Shown here in pieces: positions 63,358 through 64,000 of a DNA stretch of 64,000 nt. Where the stretch lies: NCBI RefSeq assembly GCF_039542385.1, contig NZ_BAABIA010000007.1, forward strand, positions 124,001 through 188,000. The letters are read 5' to 3'. Every line of letters starts with the position of its first letter. Positions within the stretch are counted from its first letter, which is position 1. The translations under genes and the position numbers were made by a program. The notes below the pieces were generated by a model. The model was not told the DNA's origin, ran no database searches, and worked only from the letters and a program-made list of their open reading frames with translations. The DNA is from Prosthecobacter algae. GTDB taxonomy: Bacteria; Verrucomicrobiota; Verrucomicrobiia; Verrucomicrobiales; Verrucomicrobiaceae.

Positions 63358-64000
63358 TTACGATGCCAATGGCGGGCAAAAGTTCAGCAGCTCGATCTCG
63401 ACCGCGTGTTTCTTTTCAGGCTGCACCTCGACGATGCTAAGACTGCCGTACTCAATGTTAAAATGGGCCATGTATTTCAAGGGCTGTTCCATCAACAGGG
63501 CCAGGATGACCCGGATGATGCCGCCATGACAAAAGATGGCCACCCGACGATGTGGGTTTTCCTGAAGGATTTTGAGCAGCGCTGGCTGCACACGCTGGGC
63601 CAAAGCTGCGGCTGTTTCGCCGTTCGGGATGCCCGGATTCTCAATGATCTCCAGCCAATCAAAGGCGCTCACACCAAAATGCTCCTGGATGCCGTCCCAG
63701 CGGTACCCCGTCCAGTCGCCAAAATCCACCTCGCGCAGATCCGGCACAAGGATGGGCTGCAGCCCTTTGGCAGCGGCCAGAGGGGCCAGCGTCTGCTGCA
63801 CGCGGACCATCGGGCTGGCGTAAAGGGCATCCAAGGGAGTATCCGCCAGCCAGCGAGCCACGGCGGCCCCATGCTGCTGCCCGAGGGATGAAAGCTCCAT
63901 GTCAATGCGGCTGCCACCAAAGACTTGGTGGTAACGCTCCTCCACCTCGCCATGACGGATGAGATAGAGCTGGGTAGGATGGTTGGGCAGGTGCGATTTC
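63358..64000 (-). CDS. Histidine phosphatase family protein (N-terminus cut by window edge)
   Basis: The frame is open through the right edge, so the start lies beyond the window. The visible 213 residues contain the catalytic LYLIRHGE near the edge, SPMVRVQQTL, DLREVDFGDWTGYRWDGI, and the second catalytic His in VAIFCHGGIIR, the pattern of phosphoglycerate-mutase-type and alpha-ribazole-phosphatase-type enzymes. Substrate unknown. It lies upstream of ffh on the same strand, with 91 nt between them. Confidence 0.87.
   Translation of the reverse strand, partial: KSHLPNHPTQLYLIRHGEVEERYHQVFGGSRIDMELSSLGQQHGAAVARWLADTPLDALYASPMVRVQQTLAPLAAAKGLQPILVPDLREVDFGDWTGYRWDGIQEHFGVSAFDWLEIIENPGIPNGETAAALAQRVQPALLKILQENPHRRVAIFCHGGIIRVILALLMEQPLKYMAHFNIEYGSLSIVEVQPEKKHAVEIELLNFCPPLAS

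Overview
The window is a GC-rich bacterial chromosome segment. Its mix of gene families suggests a verrucomicrobial organism of the Prosthecobacter/Verrucomicrobium kind: secreted PQQ-like beta-propeller proteins, proline/alanine-rich single-pass proteins, a large secreted CxxCH protein with a LamG-like domain, a secreted sialidase and NIPSNAP proteins, beside ordinary bacterial housekeeping genes. This placement is an inference from family flavour; no marker gene was compared. Few genes show a clear Shine-Dalgarno sequence, so many start codons were chosen by protein alignment and signal peptides.

Layout. 1-9.7 kb: the end of a beta-propeller gene, the rplM-rpsI ribosomal operon, a 1255-residue hybrid sensor kinase, sucD, hisI, and a divergent thymidylate kinase / DNA polymerase III delta-prime pair. 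9.7-14.1 kb: an ABC exporter made of an ATPase and a permease, the permease fused in frame to an AttH/CrtC-like lipocalin domain. 14.2-23.9 kb: a small membrane protein, aspS, a secreted NlpC/P60 protein with a basic tail, a second beta-propeller protein, an RRM RNA-binding protein behind a long leader, a fatty-acid-hydroxylase-type membrane protein, trxB and an MFS transporter. 24-29.6 kb: small secreted redox or metal proteins (CxxCH protein, rhodanese, HMA-like), a zinc-ribbon/TPM pair and a secreted surface protein. 29.7-38.5 kb: glutamate dehydrogenase, rpoN, a zinc-ribbon protein, a CAT-anticodon tRNA, YihY, a YjdF-like protein, a cation diffusion facilitator, a SMI1/KNR4 protein and an esterase. 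38.7-49.3 kb: sialidase, giant secreted CxxCH/LamG protein, AraC regulator, aldo/keto reductase, rpsT, NIPSNAP protein, lipoprotein/coiled-coil pair and PfkB kinase. 49.4-53.3 kb: proline-rich membrane protein, LmbE-type deacetylase, ECF sigma factor and TPR membrane protein.

The most notable region is 53588-61538, a compact integrated element of about 7.9 kb inserted at the 3' end of a tRNA-Glu gene. It is bounded by a 19-bp direct repeat that copies the tRNA end, and its two termini carry mirrored palindromes and CGTTACA-type motifs. All seven genes lie on the minus strand: a tyrosine integrase beside the tRNA, a GYF-domain membrane protein, a secreted protein, a small HTH protein, an Abi_C (abortive infection) family protein, a serine recombinase, and a protein with a motif like that of phage/plasmid replication initiators. 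A strongly folded 120-nt segment, a perfect inverted repeat at the recombinase start and a repeated octamer before the HTH gene look like its control or replication sites. Beyond the tRNA lie ffh and a truncated histidine-phosphatase gene.
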